NCBI GenBank assembly: GCA_020846275.1
Contig: JADLEG010000057.1
Span: 1 to 35,625, forward strand
Direction of reading: 5' to 3'
DNA: 35,625 nucleotides
Source: Alphaproteobacteria bacterium
Lineage (GTDB): Bacteria; Pseudomonadota; Alphaproteobacteria; JAEULC01
The translations under genes were made by a program, and so were the position numbers. Under the pieces are notes generated by a model that searched no databases, was not told where the DNA came from, and worked only from the letters and a program-made list of their open reading frames with translations. Positions 8,603 to 17,018 of the stretch are shown here, piece after piece. The stretch's first letter is position 1. Each line of letters begins with the position of its first letter.

Positions 8603-9555
8603 CGGCACTCCGCCGCCGGGCCGCGATCGCGGCCGCCCTGCTGGCCTTCGCCGTGCTGCTGCTTGCGCCGGCATGGCTGGGTGCCGACGGGCTGCACCTG
8701 GTGAGCATCTGGTCGGTCACGACCATTGCGGCGATCGGGCTCAATCTCACGGTCGGCTTTAGCCGGCAGGTCTCGCTGGCGCAGGGAGCCTTCGTCGGCA
8801 TCGGCGCCTACCTCGCCGCCGTGCTCAGCGCGAAGGGATGGCCGTTCGCGACCGTGATCGCGCTCGCCGGGCTGCTGTGCCTTGCCATCGCGCTGCCGCT
8901 GGGCCACCTATGCCAGCGTAGCCATCGCCACGGATTGGCAATGGGTACGCTCGGGTTCGCCGCCCTGGTCCATCTCTTCCTGGCGGGCGAGCCGTGGCCG
9001 CCCGATGCGTCCTCCGGCATCGCCGGCATCCTTGGCGGCGGGATTCTCGACGGCGCGCATTCCGGCGGCGCCGGGTTTCATCGGCTCTGCGTTCTCGTCC
9101 TCGCGCTGGCGACGCTGCTTGTCTGGCGGATCATGCGCTCGCCCTGGGGGCGGGCGTTGCAGGCGCTGCGCGAAAATCCGGGCCGGGCCGAGACGCTGGG
9201 CGTTTGCGTGCCGCGCTACGTGCTGGCGATGTTCGCGATCGGTGCGTTTCTGGGCGGGGTGGCCGGCGCGCTCTACGCGCCGCTGATGCCGCAGGTCGAC
9301 CCGTCGCACCTGACCTTCGAGCTGTCGGTCAGGCTGCTGCTGATCGTCGTGCTGGGTGGCGGCGGCTACCTGCTGGGCCCATTCCTCGGCGCCGGACTGG
9401 CGGTTCTCTGCACATCCTGGCTGGGGCTGTCGGACGAGGGCGGCGACATGGTCCTGGCGGTGGCGGCCCTGGCGACGCTCGCCTTGCGCCCGGCGGGGCT
9501 GGTGGCGCTGGCCAAGCGGGCCCAGCGCCCGCCGCCGGCGGAGCAGGCGCCATGA
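8599..9555 (+). CDS. livM: Branched-chain-type ABC transporter permease (LivM family)
   Basis: A 318-residue second permease of the importer. It carries the LivM hallmarks IGLNLTVGFSRQVSLAQGAF and, later, SPWGRALQALRENPGRAETLGV, followed by GGVAGALYAPLMPQVDP. About nine to ten hydrophobic segments are visible. The GTG at 8599 overlaps the livH stop (GTGA) and begins a basic N-terminus, VTALRRRAAIAA, before the first membrane segment. The next gene overlaps the stop by 4 bases, so livH, livM and livG look translationally coupled. Confidence 0.89.
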   Translation: MTALRRRAAIAAALLAFAVLLLAPAWLGADGLHLVSIWSVTTIAAIGLNLTVGFSRQVSLAQGAFVGIGAYLAAVLSAKGWPFATVIALAGLLCLAIALPLGHLCQRSHRHGLAMGTLGFAALVHLFLAGEPWPPDASSGIAGILGGGILDGAHSGGAGFHRLCVLVLALATLLVWRIMRSPWGRALQALRENPGRAETLGVCVPRYVLAMFAIGAFLGGVAGALYAPLMPQVDPSHLTFELSVRLLLIVVLGGGGYLLGPFLGAGLAVLCTSWLGLSDEGGDMVLAVAALATLALRPAGLVALAKRAQRPPPAEQAP

Positions 9556-10295
9556 CCGCGGTGCTGGAGGTGGCCGAACTGTGCAAACGCGACGAGGGCT
9601 TCGTCCCGGTCGACGGCGTGTCGTTCAGCCTGGAAGAGGGCGAGATGCTGGGCATCATCGGCCCGAACGGCGCCGGCAAGTCGACCCTGTTCCACTGCTT
9701 GGTCGGGCTGACGGCGCCGGAAAGCGGCGAGATGCGGCTGGACGGCCAGTCGATCCGGGGGCTGCGCCCCAGCGAGATCAGCCGGCGCGGCATCGGCAGC
9801 GCATCGGCGGTCCCGCAGGTCTATCCGTCGCTGAGCGTGCGCGAGAATCTGGTCCTGGCGGGGCAGGAGCGCCGCGGATCGATGCTCGGCCGCTTGTTCG
9901 GGCCCAGTGATGCCGGCGTCGCGGGCGTGGCCGAGCGGATCTGCGTCTATTTCCGGCTGGATGCCCATGCCGAAACGCCGGCGGGCGAATTGCGGTTCGA
10001 GGAGCAGCGCGTTCTCGACGTGGCGATGGGCTTCGTCGGTGCCCCGCGCGTCGTGCTGCTGGACGAGCCCACCTCCGGCATCGGGCCCGCCGCGCAGCGC
10101 GACCTGGCGGAGCGCCTGCGCGGCCTGAATGCCGAGGATCGCGCAAGCTTCATCGTGATCGAGCACAACCTGGAATTCGCCCTGGCGCTGTGCACGCGCA
10201 TCCTGGTGCTGTCGGAGGGGAAGATCGTCGCCGAAGGGGCGCCTGAGGCGGTCCGCCACGATCCCAACGTGATCGAGGCCTATCTTGGACACTGA
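9552..10295 (+). CDS. livG: ABC transporter ATPase, LivG family, altered signature motif
   Basis: A 247-residue LivG-type ATPase. Walker A (GPNGAGKST), the Q-loop Gln (AVPQVYPSLSV), Walker B with D-loop region (VVLLDEPTSGIGP) and the H-loop (IVIEHN) are intact. The ABC signature is not: where LivG proteins have LAYGQQRRLEIAR or similar, this has LRFEEQRVLDVAM, losing the Ser, the Gly and the first Gln. The family's segment after Walker A (normally GIARTFQ) is also changed to GIGSASAVPQ. It is probably still a transporter ATPase because it lies between livM and livF with overlaps on both sides, but its catalytic competence is open. Confidence 0.87.
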   Translation: MTAVLEVAELCKRDEGFVPVDGVSFSLEEGEMLGIIGPNGAGKSTLFHCLVGLTAPESGEMRLDGQSIRGLRPSEISRRGIGSASAVPQVYPSLSVRENLVLAGQERRGSMLGRLFGPSDAGVAGVAERICVYFRLDAHAETPAGELRFEEQRVLDVAMGFVGAPRVVLLDEPTSGIGPAAQRDLAERLRGLNAEDRASFIVIEHNLEFALALCTRILVLSEGKIVAEGAPEAVRHDPNVIEAYLGH

Positions 10296-11076
10296 GCCCG
10301 CCGAAACCGGCCCGATGCTGGAGCTGGAGAACGTCGTCGCCGGCTATGGGGCGGCGGCGATCCTCGACCGCGTCAACCTGATCGTCCGCCGCGGGTCGAT
10401 CACGACGATCACCGGACCCTACGGCGCCGGCAAGTCGGCGATCCTGCAGGCGATCTTCGGCCTGCTGCCCGTGCGGCACGGTCGGATCGCGTTCGACGGC
10501 AAGGAGACGACCAACGCGCCGCCACGCCGGCTGCTCGCCGCGGGAATGTGCTTCGTGCCGCAGGGATGCAGCATCATTCCGGGCCTGACCGTGCGGCAGA
10601 ACATCGAGCTGGGCGCGGCGGCGGCGCGGTCGCGGGCCGGCCTGTCCAGCCGTCTCGCCGCGGCCCTAGCGCAATTTCCCGCCTTGCTGGCAAAGGCCGA
10701 TCAACGCGCCGGCGATCTCGCCAACGGCGAGAAGAAGCTGCTCGAGATCGCGCGCTGCCTGATGATCGAGCCGAAGCTGGTGCTGATCGACGAACCGTCC
10801 GTCGGCCTGCCATCGGATGCGGCCAAGGAAATCCTGTCTGCCCTGACCGGACTGCGGGCGCGGGGCATCACCGTCCTGGTCGCCGAGCAGAACGCCAAGA
10901 GCCTGCTCGGCGTGTCGGACGATGCGATCGTGGTCGAGCTGGGCCGGACCCGCCACAGCGACCGCGCGGCTTCGCTGATGGCCGATCCGCGCATCGGCCA
11001 GCTCTTCCTGGGCGGCCCGATGGGCGTGACCGCGCCGTTGTCGAGCGGCACGGGCTGGCTGGAGAAGAAGGAATAG
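10285..11076 (+). CDS. livF: ABC transporter ATPase, LivF family, altered signature motif
   Basis: A 263-residue LivF-type ATPase, the likely partner of livG. Walker A is GPYGAGKSA (Tyr for the usual Asn), Walker B is LVLIDEPSVGL, and the H-loop position is Gln in VAEQNAKS, which is normal for LivF. The signature is LANGEKKLLEIAR instead of MSGGEQQMLAIGR, with Ser replaced by Ala and one Gly by Asn. The TTG start at 10285 overlaps livG and has GAGG 6 bases upstream. ATG 10315 would also give an acceptable N-terminus (MLELENVV) but lacks a clear ribosome-binding site. The C-terminus extends about 20 residues beyond the usual end. Confidence 0.85.
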   Translation: MDTEPAETGPMLELENVVAGYGAAAILDRVNLIVRRGSITTITGPYGAGKSAILQAIFGLLPVRHGRIAFDGKETTNAPPRRLLAAGMCFVPQGCSIIPGLTVRQNIELGAAAARSRAGLSSRLAAALAQFPALLAKADQRAGDLANGEKKLLEIARCLMIEPKLVLIDEPSVGLPSDAAKEILSALTGLRARGITVLVAEQNAKSLLGVSDDAIVVELGRTRHSDRAASLMADPRIGQLFLGGPMGVTAPLSSGTGWLEKKE

Positions 11077-11090
11077 GCCCGCCGCGGGCC
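11076..11090 (+). terminator. GC hairpin after livF
   Basis: A perfect 6-bp stem (GGCCCG / CGGGCC) with a 3-base loop begins at the livF stop. There is no T-run, so it may be only a weak terminator or a structure element. It separates livF from pcaC. Confidence 0.25.
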
Positions 11091-11153
11091 GCGACGGGCC
11101 TTCGCCTCCGTGCTAGAATGGTTCCAAACTAACTCCGGGGAGGACCAGCCGCG

Positions 11154-11546
11154 ATGAACGATGCCGACGCATATAAGCGCGGGATGAAGACCCGCACGGA
11201 GATGCTGGGCCAGGCCTATGTCGATCGGGCCACCAACCAGGCGACGGACTTCAACAAGGACTTCCAGGCCTTCATCACGCGCTACGCGTGGAACGACGTG
11301 TGGAACCGGCCCGGCCTGGAGCGCAAGACCCGCAGCATGCTCACCATCGCCATCCTGGCCGGGCTCGGCCGCGAGGACGAGTTCAAGCTGCACGTCCGCT
11401 CCTGCCGCAACGCCGGCGTGACGCGCGACGAGGTGAAGGAAATCCTGATGCAGGTTGCGATCTATGCCGGGGTGCCCGCCGCCAATACCGGTTTCCGCCT
11501 GGCGCGCGAGATTTTCGAGCAGCAGGACAAGGAAGAGGGCAAGTGA
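11154..11546 (+). CDS. pcaC: 4-carboxymuconolactone decarboxylase
   Basis: A 130-residue PcaC of the carboxymuconolactone decarboxylase family, which decarboxylates gamma-carboxymuconolactone to beta-ketoadipate enol-lactone. The start MNDADAYKRGMKTRTEMLG, the LERKTRSMLTIAIL helix, FKLHVRSCRNAGVTRDE (His 80, Cys 84) and IYAGVPAANTGF are characteristic, and the length is typical. A strong ribosome-binding site, GGGGAGGA (11137-11144), lies 9 bases before the ATG. A TAGAAT hexamer (11114-11119) could be a -10 element, but no matching -35 was found. The stop overlaps the pcaH start. pcaC is separate from pcaD here; no pcaD is seen in the window. Confidence 0.93.
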   Translation: MNDADAYKRGMKTRTEMLGQAYVDRATNQATDFNKDFQAFITRYAWNDVWNRPGLERKTRSMLTIAILAGLGREDEFKLHVRSCRNAGVTRDEVKEILMQVAIYAGVPAANTGFRLAREIFEQQDKEEGK

Positions 11547-12253
11547 GCGGGCGCGACCCGATCCCCTACGCGCCGGAGCAGCCGGGCGCGCAGCCGCCGA
11601 ACGACTATCCCGCCTACAAGAGCACCATCAACCGCCATCCGCTGCGCGCGCCGATCCGCGTGCCGCACACGCTGACCGAGGTGACGGGGCCGAGCTTCAC
11701 CCGGCGCTGGCATGGCAAGAATCTCGCCGACCTGACGCTCCAGCACAAGGGCGAGCCGCTGGGCGAGCGCATCGTCATCGCCGGGCGCGTGCTCGACGAG
11801 GACGGCAGGCCCGTGCCGGACACGCTGGTCGAGCTGTGGCAGGCCAACGCCGCCGGCCGCTACGCCCACGAGCGCGACCGGCACGATGCGCCGCTCGACC
11901 GCAACTTCACCGGCTTCGGCCAGGTGGTTACGGACAAGCAGGGCGGCTGGCGGTTCGTGTCGATCAAGCCCGGCCACTACCCCTGGCGCAACACGCACAA
12001 TGCCTGGCGCGCCCAGCACCTGCATTTCTCGATCTTCGGACCGGCCTTTGCCACGCGCATCGTCACGCAGATGTATTTCCCCGGCGACCCGCTGCTGGCG
12101 ACCGATCCGATCTACCACAGCATTCCCGACGCGACGGCGCGCGAGCGGCTGGTCGCGGCCTACGACCCCACGCTCAGCGAGCCGGAATGGGCGCTCGGGT
12201 TCCGCTGGGACATCGTGCTGCGCGGACGCGCGGCGACGCCGGCGGAGGGGTAA
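11543..12253 (+). CDS. pcaH: Protocatechuate 3,4-dioxygenase beta subunit
   Basis: A 236-residue catalytic beta subunit of protocatechuate 3,4-dioxygenase, which cleaves protocatechuate between the hydroxyls to give beta-carboxy-cis,cis-muconate. The non-haem Fe(III) ligands are visible: Tyr 107 (AAGRYAH), Tyr 146 (GHYPWRN), His 159 and His 161 (AQHLHFS). The N-terminal RHPLRAPIRVPHTLTEVTGP segment is typical of PcaH. The GTG start at 11543 overlaps the pcaC stop by 4 bases. pcaG begins one base after the stop. Length and order are normal for the family. Confidence 0.95.
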   Translation: MSGRDPIPYAPEQPGAQPPNDYPAYKSTINRHPLRAPIRVPHTLTEVTGPSFTRRWHGKNLADLTLQHKGEPLGERIVIAGRVLDEDGRPVPDTLVELWQANAAGRYAHERDRHDAPLDRNFTGFGQVVTDKQGGWRFVSIKPGHYPWRNTHNAWRAQHLHFSIFGPAFATRIVTQMYFPGDPLLATDPIYHSIPDATARERLVAAYDPTLSEPEWALGFRWDIVLRGRAATPAEG

Positions 12254-12254
12254 G

Positions 12255-12848
12255 ATGAAGCTGCCCGTCACCGGCTCGCAGACCGTCGGTCCCTTCTACC
12301 ACTACGCCCTCGACCGGCCGGAATGGAGCGACCTCACGCGCCATGGCGCGCGCGGGGAGAAGATCCGCATCGAGGGACGCATCCTCGACGGCGAGCGCAA
12401 GCCGTGCATCGATGCGTTCCTGGAGGTCTGGCAGGCCAATGCCGCCGGCCGCTATGCCCATCCGGAGGATCGCCAGAACAAGAAGCCCGATCCCAAGTTC
12501 ATCGGCTTCGGCCGCGTGTTCACCGACGCCAAGGGGCGCTACGCCTTCACGACGGTGCGGCCGGGCCCGGTGCCGGGGCGCGGCAACGCGATGCAGGCGC
12601 CGCACATCGCGGTCAACCTGTTCGGCCGCGGGCTCCTCAAGCATCTTGCGACGCGGATCTACTTCCCCGATTGCGCCGAGGCCAACGAGGCCGATCCCGT
12701 GCTGGGGCTGATCGACGATCCCAAGCAGCGCGCGACGCTGGTTGCCCAGCCCGCCAAGCCGACCAGGCTCGGCCGCGCGATCCTGCCGACATTCCGCTTC
12801 GACGTGATCCTGCAGGGCGAGGGCGAGACGGCGTTCCTAGAGATTTGA
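12255..12848 (+). CDS. pcaG: Protocatechuate 3,4-dioxygenase alpha subunit
   Basis: A 197-residue alpha subunit of the same dioxygenase. The intradiol-dioxygenase fold is recognisable from TGSQTVGPFYHYAL, AFLEVWQANAAGRYAHPED, FIGFGRVFTDAKGRYAF and PHIAVNLFGRGLLKHLATRI. It lacks the Tyr and one His of the iron site (VPGRG and APHIAV at the equivalent places), as expected for PcaG, which contributes to the active-site pocket but does not hold the iron. The ATG at 12255 follows the pcaH stop by one base. An inverted repeat lies between this gene and pcaB. Confidence 0.95.
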   Translation: MKLPVTGSQTVGPFYHYALDRPEWSDLTRHGARGEKIRIEGRILDGERKPCIDAFLEVWQANAAGRYAHPEDRQNKKPDPKFIGFGRVFTDAKGRYAFTTVRPGPVPGRGNAMQAPHIAVNLFGRGLLKHLATRIYFPDCAEANEADPVLGLIDDPKQRATLVAQPAKPTRLGRAILPTFRFDVILQGEGETAFLEI

Positions 12849-12870
12849 GCGGCTCGGCCTTCGATGGACT

Positions 12871-12934
12871 CATCCTTCGACAAGCTCAGGATGAGGCCTC
12901 TCATTCTTCCTCGTCCTGAGCTTGCCGAAGGACG
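12871..12934. repeat. Inverted repeat with 26-bp arms (REP-like)
   Basis: Left arm 12871-12896 and right arm 12909-12934 are reverse complements with 3 mismatches across 26 bp, separated by a 12-base loop. The core reads TCCTTCGACAAGCTCAGGAT on the left. The same core is, to my recollection, a dispersed intergenic repeat in several alphaproteobacterial genomes. It occupies most of the pcaG-pcaB gap (101 bases) and would form a strong hairpin in the mRNA, possibly limiting 3' decay or read-through. Only one copy was noticed in this window. Confidence 0.7.
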
Positions 12935-12949
12935 CATCGCAAGGATCCC

Positions 12950-14317
12950 ATGACCGTCAACCCCGTCGACTCGACGATCCTCGGCGGCCTGTTCGGCAGC
13001 GATGCGCTGCGCGCGGTGTTCGCGGAGCGGGCGTGGCTGCAGCGCCTGCTGGATGTCGAGGCTGCGCTGGCGCGGGTGCAGGCCAGGCTCGGCATCATTC
13101 CCGAGGCGGCGGCCCGGGCGATCGTGGATGCGGCGCGCGCGGAGCTGATGTCGGTCGAGGAGATCGCGGCCAGCACGAAGGTGGTGGGCTACCCGGTCGT
13201 GGCCGTGACCAAGGCGCTGGCCAAGGCGGCCGGACCCGAGGCCGGGCGCTATGTGCACTGGGGGGCGACGACCCAGGATATCCTCGACACGGCGTTGGTG
13301 TTGCAGCTTCGCGAGGCCCTTGAGCTGCTGCGCACCGATGCGCGGCGCCTGGTGCGCGCGTTGATCGCGCAGGCCGTGCGGCACCGCGATGTCGTGATGG
13401 CCGGCCGCACCCATCTGCAGCACGCCCTGCCGATCACCTTCGGCTACAAATGCGCGATCTGGGCGGCGCCGCTGCTCGACGACATCGCGCGGCTGGACGC
13501 GCTGCGGCCCCGACTGCTCAAGGTCCAGTTCGGCGGGGCGGTCGGCTCGCTGGCCTCGCTCGGCGACAAGGGCAGGGCGGTCACCGAGGCGCTTGCCAAG
13601 GAGCTGGGCCTCGCGGCGCCGGCAGCACCCTGGCACGCGATCCGCGACAGCCTGGCCGAGGCCGGATCGACGCTCGGCATCCTGGCCGGCAACCTGGCGA
13701 AATTCGCGACCGATATCGTTCTGTTGATGCAGACCGAAGTGGGCGAGGCCTTCGAGCCGCACCAGCCCGGCCGCGGCGGGTCCAGCACGATGCCGCAGAA
13801 GCGCAATCCGATCGCCAGCGAGTACGTGCTGGCGGCGGCGCGCGGCATCCATGCGCTGGTGCCGCTGCTGCACGGCACGATGGCGCAGGACCAGGAGCGC
13901 TCGACCGGCCCCTGGCAGGCCGAGCAGCTTGCGTTGCCGCAGATCGTCGTGCTGGCGGGCGGGGCGCTGGCCCATGCCATCGCCATCGCCGAAGGCCTGA
14001 CCATCGACGCGGCACGCATGCGGCGCAACCTGGAGTTGACTCACGGGCTGATCATGGCCGAGGCGGCGATGATGGCCCTGGCCGGGCGCATCGGCCGGCA
14101 GCAGGCCCATGACGCGGTGGAGCACGCCTGCGCCCGGGCCCTGGCCGAAAACATCGGCCTGGCCGACGCCCTGCGCCGGGAAGCCGCGGTAGCCGGCGCC
14201 ATCGATCCGGCGGCCATCGACCGGCTGGCCGATCCGCAGGCCTATCTGGGGGAATGCGGCGCCGTGATCGACCGGGTGGCGAAGCGGGCGGGCGAGGTGC
14301 TCGGCGCGGTTTCATGA
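12950..14317 (+). CDS. pcaB: 3-carboxy-cis,cis-muconate cycloisomerase
   Basis: A 455-residue PcaB of the fumarase/aspartase superfamily, which lactonises beta-carboxymuconate to gamma-carboxymuconolactone, the PcaC substrate. The superfamily signature GSSTMPQKRNP is at 277-287. HWGATTQDILDTA (103-115) and AGRTHLQHALPITFGYK (151-167) are the other conserved regions. The length is typical of PcaB. AAGGA (12941-12945) lies 4 bases before the ATG. The 101-base gap with an inverted repeat separates it from pcaG, so it may have a different expression level although it lies in the same direction. Confidence 0.95.
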   Translation: MTVNPVDSTILGGLFGSDALRAVFAERAWLQRLLDVEAALARVQARLGIIPEAAARAIVDAARAELMSVEEIAASTKVVGYPVVAVTKALAKAAGPEAGRYVHWGATTQDILDTALVLQLREALELLRTDARRLVRALIAQAVRHRDVVMAGRTHLQHALPITFGYKCAIWAAPLLDDIARLDALRPRLLKVQFGGAVGSLASLGDKGRAVTEALAKELGLAAPAAPWHAIRDSLAEAGSTLGILAGNLAKFATDIVLLMQTEVGEAFEPHQPGRGGSSTMPQKRNPIASEYVLAAARGIHALVPLLHGTMAQDQERSTGPWQAEQLALPQIVVLAGGALAHAIAIAEGLTIDAARMRRNLELTHGLIMAEAAMMALAGRIGRQQAHDAVEHACARALAENIGLADALRREAAVAGAIDPAAIDRLADPQAYLGECGAVIDRVAKRAGEVLGAVS

Positions 14318-14328
14318 ATTATTAACCA

Positions 14329-14363
14329 CGCGCGGCCAACAGTAGCAATCGTGGAGCCGCGCG
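14329..14363 (+). terminator. Hairpin after pcaB
   Basis: A perfect 8-bp stem (CGCGCGGC 14329-14336 with GCCGCGCG 14356-14363) and a 19-base loop begin 12 bases after the pcaB stop. There is no T-run, so termination is only a possibility. Confidence 0.27.
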
Positions 14364-14406
14364 CCTGGGGAATGGGCCGCGGCGCGGGACTGTCGGGGCT
14401 GCGGCC

Positions 14407-14799
14407 ATGGCCAGCATTCTGGTGATCGACGACGATCAGACGATCCGCGACGCGATCAAGCTGATGCTCGAGACGCGCGGGCATCGCATCCACACGGCAT
14501 CCGACGGCAGCAAGGGATTGCTGTGCGTCGAGGCGAACAAGATCGACCTCGTGATCACCGACGTGCTGATGCCCGGCCAGGAGGGGATCGAGACGATCCG
14601 CAGCCTGCGCCGGCGTGCCGACAAGGTGCCGATCCTGGCGATCTCCGGCGGCGGCCAGACCCATTTCCGCGACGCGCTGGAGGCGGCGCGGCTGCTCGGC
14701 GCGAACGCGACGCTGTCGAAACCGTTCGCGATGCCCGAGCTGACGCGCACGGTGGACGAGCTGCTGTCGGCGCGGGCCGATCCGGCAAGCGCCGCGTAG
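14407..14799 (+). CDS. Single-domain response regulator (CheY-like receiver)
   Basis: A 130-residue protein consisting only of a receiver domain. The acidic pocket (Asp 8 and Asp 9 in VIDDDQ), the phospho-acceptor Asp 52 (LVITDVLMPGQEG), Ser 80 (ILAISGG) and Lys 105 (LSKPF) are present, so phosphorylation should be possible. There is no output domain, so it probably acts through protein contacts. No histidine kinase gene is in the window. The convergent cyclase gene that follows ends 24 bases away; a functional link is possible but unsupported. Confidence 0.9.
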   Translation: MASILVIDDDQTIRDAIKLMLETRGHRIHTASDGSKGLLCVEANKIDLVITDVLMPGQEGIETIRSLRRRADKVPILAISGGGQTHFRDALEAARLLGANATLSKPFAMPELTRTVDELLSARADPASAA

Positions 14800-14823
14800 C
14801 ATCCGCGGCAAGCACCGCCGTCC

Positions 14824-16950
14824 TTACTTCTCCTCCAGCCGCGTGACCATGTCCCAGTCCTCCGGCGGCGGCGCTGCGTGGAAGGCGCGGCAGCGCGCGA
14901 TGAACAATCGAGCAGGCGCGTCGTCGCCACGCATCGCGATCACCTGCTCGAAGGCGACAATCGCGCCGTCCCAGTCGCGCCGGCCATAGCGGTCGAGCCC
15001 GATCTCGTAGAGCGCCACCCAGTCGAAGCCGGCGGCTTTCGCCGGATCGCCCGTCATGTCCAGCAACTCGTAGATCCACTCGCCGGCTTGGCGGCCGTAG
15101 GCGGCGACGCGGTCGAGCCGGCGGGTCACGATCGCGCCGCCCGCCGCCTCGCGCGTGGCCGCGCCGATGATGATCGCGGTGCCGTAACGCTTGTTCATCG
15201 CCTCGAGCCGGCTGGCCAGGTTCACCGGGTCGCCGATGGCCGTGTAGTTGAGGCGTTCCTCCGAGCCGATATTGCCGACCAGCACGTTGCCCGTGTTCAG
15301 CCCGACGCGCATCGCCAGCGGCGGCAGGCCGTGCGAGGCGGTGTGATGCGCCAGCTCGGGCATCATCCGCTGACAGGCGAGCGCCGCGTGGCAGGCGTTG
15401 ACGGCGTGGTGGGGATCGTCCTGGGGCGCGCCCCAGAACGCCATCACCGCGTCGCCGATGAACTTGTCGATGGTCCCGCCGCCGTCATGCACCAGGCGCG
15501 ACATGCGGCCCAGATAGTCGGCCAGGATCGGCACGATGCGGTCGCCCAGGGACTCCGACAGCCGCGTGAATCCCACCAGGTCGGTGAACATCACGGTCAG
15601 TTCGCGCGGCCGTCCGCCGGGCCGCGCCTCGACGCCCTGCTGCACCAGCGTGCGCACCAGCTCGGTCGGCAGGAACTTCTGGAACGAGCTCAAGCCCCGT
15701 CCCATCTGCGCCAGGCCGGCCGACAGATCGTCGATCTCCTTCAACCGCGAGGGCTGGGTGGTGATGCGGTCGAGCCGGAATTCCTCGACATGGCGAAGCT
15801 GGCCGACCACGCGCAGCAGCGGCCGGGCCAGGAAGATGCGGCTCATCACCACGGCCGTCAGCGCGGCGGCCAGCGCAAAGATGGCCAGTCCGGTCGCCAG
15901 CCGCCGCGTGCTGCGGTCGATCTCCTCCAGGAAGTCGCCTTCCGGGATCACCGTGACGACCGACCAGTCGCGGAACTTCAGCGGCGTCGCGCTGACCAGG
16001 TAGTCGTTGCCGTCCTGCCAGCGCAGCATCGCTTCGCTCGGCTGGCCGTCCGGGCTGCCCGTCCGCCCGGCCAGCGCCGCCGCCGCCACCCGGGCATGAG
16101 GCGCCGGCATCGCGTCGATGCGCGGCAGGGACGGGCGATCCTCGTCGGCGGGCATCCGGGCGGCCGTCGCGTCGGGGAAGGCGATCATGCGGCCCGAAGC
16201 GTCGGCGATGAACGCGGTGCCCGACTTGGCGACGCGGATGTCGGCCAGGAACGCCGACAGGCGATCCAGCTCGATCGCGACCATCAGCACGCCGAGAAAA
16301 TTGTCGTGCACGATCAGCGGCGCGGCGTTGGCGATGGCCGGCCGCCGGCGGGTCGGGAACTCGTCGGCGTCGACCCAGACCGGCGCATTCGCCTCGATCG
16401 CGCGCTTGTACCAGTCGTAGTCGGTCGAATGGAAGTTGCTGGGCACGAATTCGCGCTGCTTGAAGATGATGTCGCCCGGCTCGGACTCGTAGGTATCGAC
16501 CCGGCGCTGGCGGATCTTCTCGTCGCCCTCGGGCCGCACCTCGACCATGGCGATGCCCCGCTCGCCCCGTTTCTCGGCGCCGAAGAAATCGCCGTCCGGC
16601 CAGGCGAAGGCGATCCAGCCGACATTGGGCTGGGACTGCAGCGCGGCCAGGAACGTGAATTCGCGCTTGGCCTCGTCGGTCGTCTCGATCACGTCCTGGA
16701 AGAAGATGGTGCGCAGCGATTCCCGGGTCGCCTCGGCGCTGGCGATGATATTCGACACCTCCTGGCCGATCGACTGGGCGATCTGGCGGTTGATCTGGGC
16801 GGCCAGCGCCCGGCTGCCGCTGCGCGCCGCGCTGTACCAGGAGAAATGGATCAGGGCGGCCGTCGACAGCACCAGCGCCAGCACGCCGACCGTCAGCGCC
16901 GCCATCAGCCCGACGCGCAGGCGCGGGCGGCCGGTGGCGCCGGTCTCCAT
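14824..16950 (-). CDS. Membrane adenylate/guanylate cyclase with Cache and HAMP domains
   Basis: A 708-residue class III nucleotidyl cyclase. A first membrane helix (about 14-37) is followed by a large periplasmic Cache-type sensor (about 45-345, with DWYKRAIEANAPVWVD and GTAFIADASGRMIAFPD), a second helix (about 351-375), a HAMP-like linker (376-420) and the catalytic domain (about 445-625). Metal-binding Asp residues lie in VMFTDLVGFTRLSE and TIDKFIGDAVMAFWG, with the Lys of DKFIGD and the IGDPVNLASRLE segment carrying the transition-state Asn and Arg. These features favour cAMP production. A tail of about 80 residues resembles one helical repeat (WDGAIVAFEQVIAMRGDDAPA). ATG 16950 is chosen over the TTG one codon upstream. 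It is divergent from the LysR gene. Confidence 0.91.
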   Translation of the reverse strand: METGATGRPRLRVGLMAALTVGVLALVLSTAALIHFSWYSAARSGSRALAAQINRQIAQSIGQEVSNIIASAEATRESLRTIFFQDVIETTDEAKREFTFLAALQSQPNVGWIAFAWPDGDFFGAEKRGERGIAMVEVRPEGDEKIRQRRVDTYESEPGDIIFKQREFVPSNFHSTDYDWYKRAIEANAPVWVDADEFPTRRRPAIANAAPLIVHDNFLGVLMVAIELDRLSAFLADIRVAKSGTAFIADASGRMIAFPDATAARMPADEDRPSLPRIDAMPAPHARVAAAALAGRTGSPDGQPSEAMLRWQDGNDYLVSATPLKFRDWSVVTVIPEGDFLEEIDRSTRRLATGLAIFALAAALTAVVMSRIFLARPLLRVVGQLRHVEEFRLDRITTQPSRLKEIDDLSAGLAQMGRGLSSFQKFLPTELVRTLVQQGVEARPGGRPRELTVMFTDLVGFTRLSESLGDRIVPILADYLGRMSRLVHDGGGTIDKFIGDAVMAFWGAPQDDPHHAVNACHAALACQRMMPELAHHTASHGLPPLAMRVGLNTGNVLVGNIGSEERLNYTAIGDPVNLASRLEAMNKRYGTAIIIGAATREAAGGAIVTRRLDRVAAYGRQAGEWIYELLDMTGDPAKAAGFDWVALYEIGLDRYGRRDWDGAIVAFEQVIAMRGDDAPARLFIARCRAFHAAPPPEDWDMVTRLEEK

Positions 16951-17018
16951 CAAGCCCGGTTCACGCTGGACGCATCGACCAAGAATTGCGCTTGGCGGCG
17001 CTGCGGGGGGTTGGCAAC

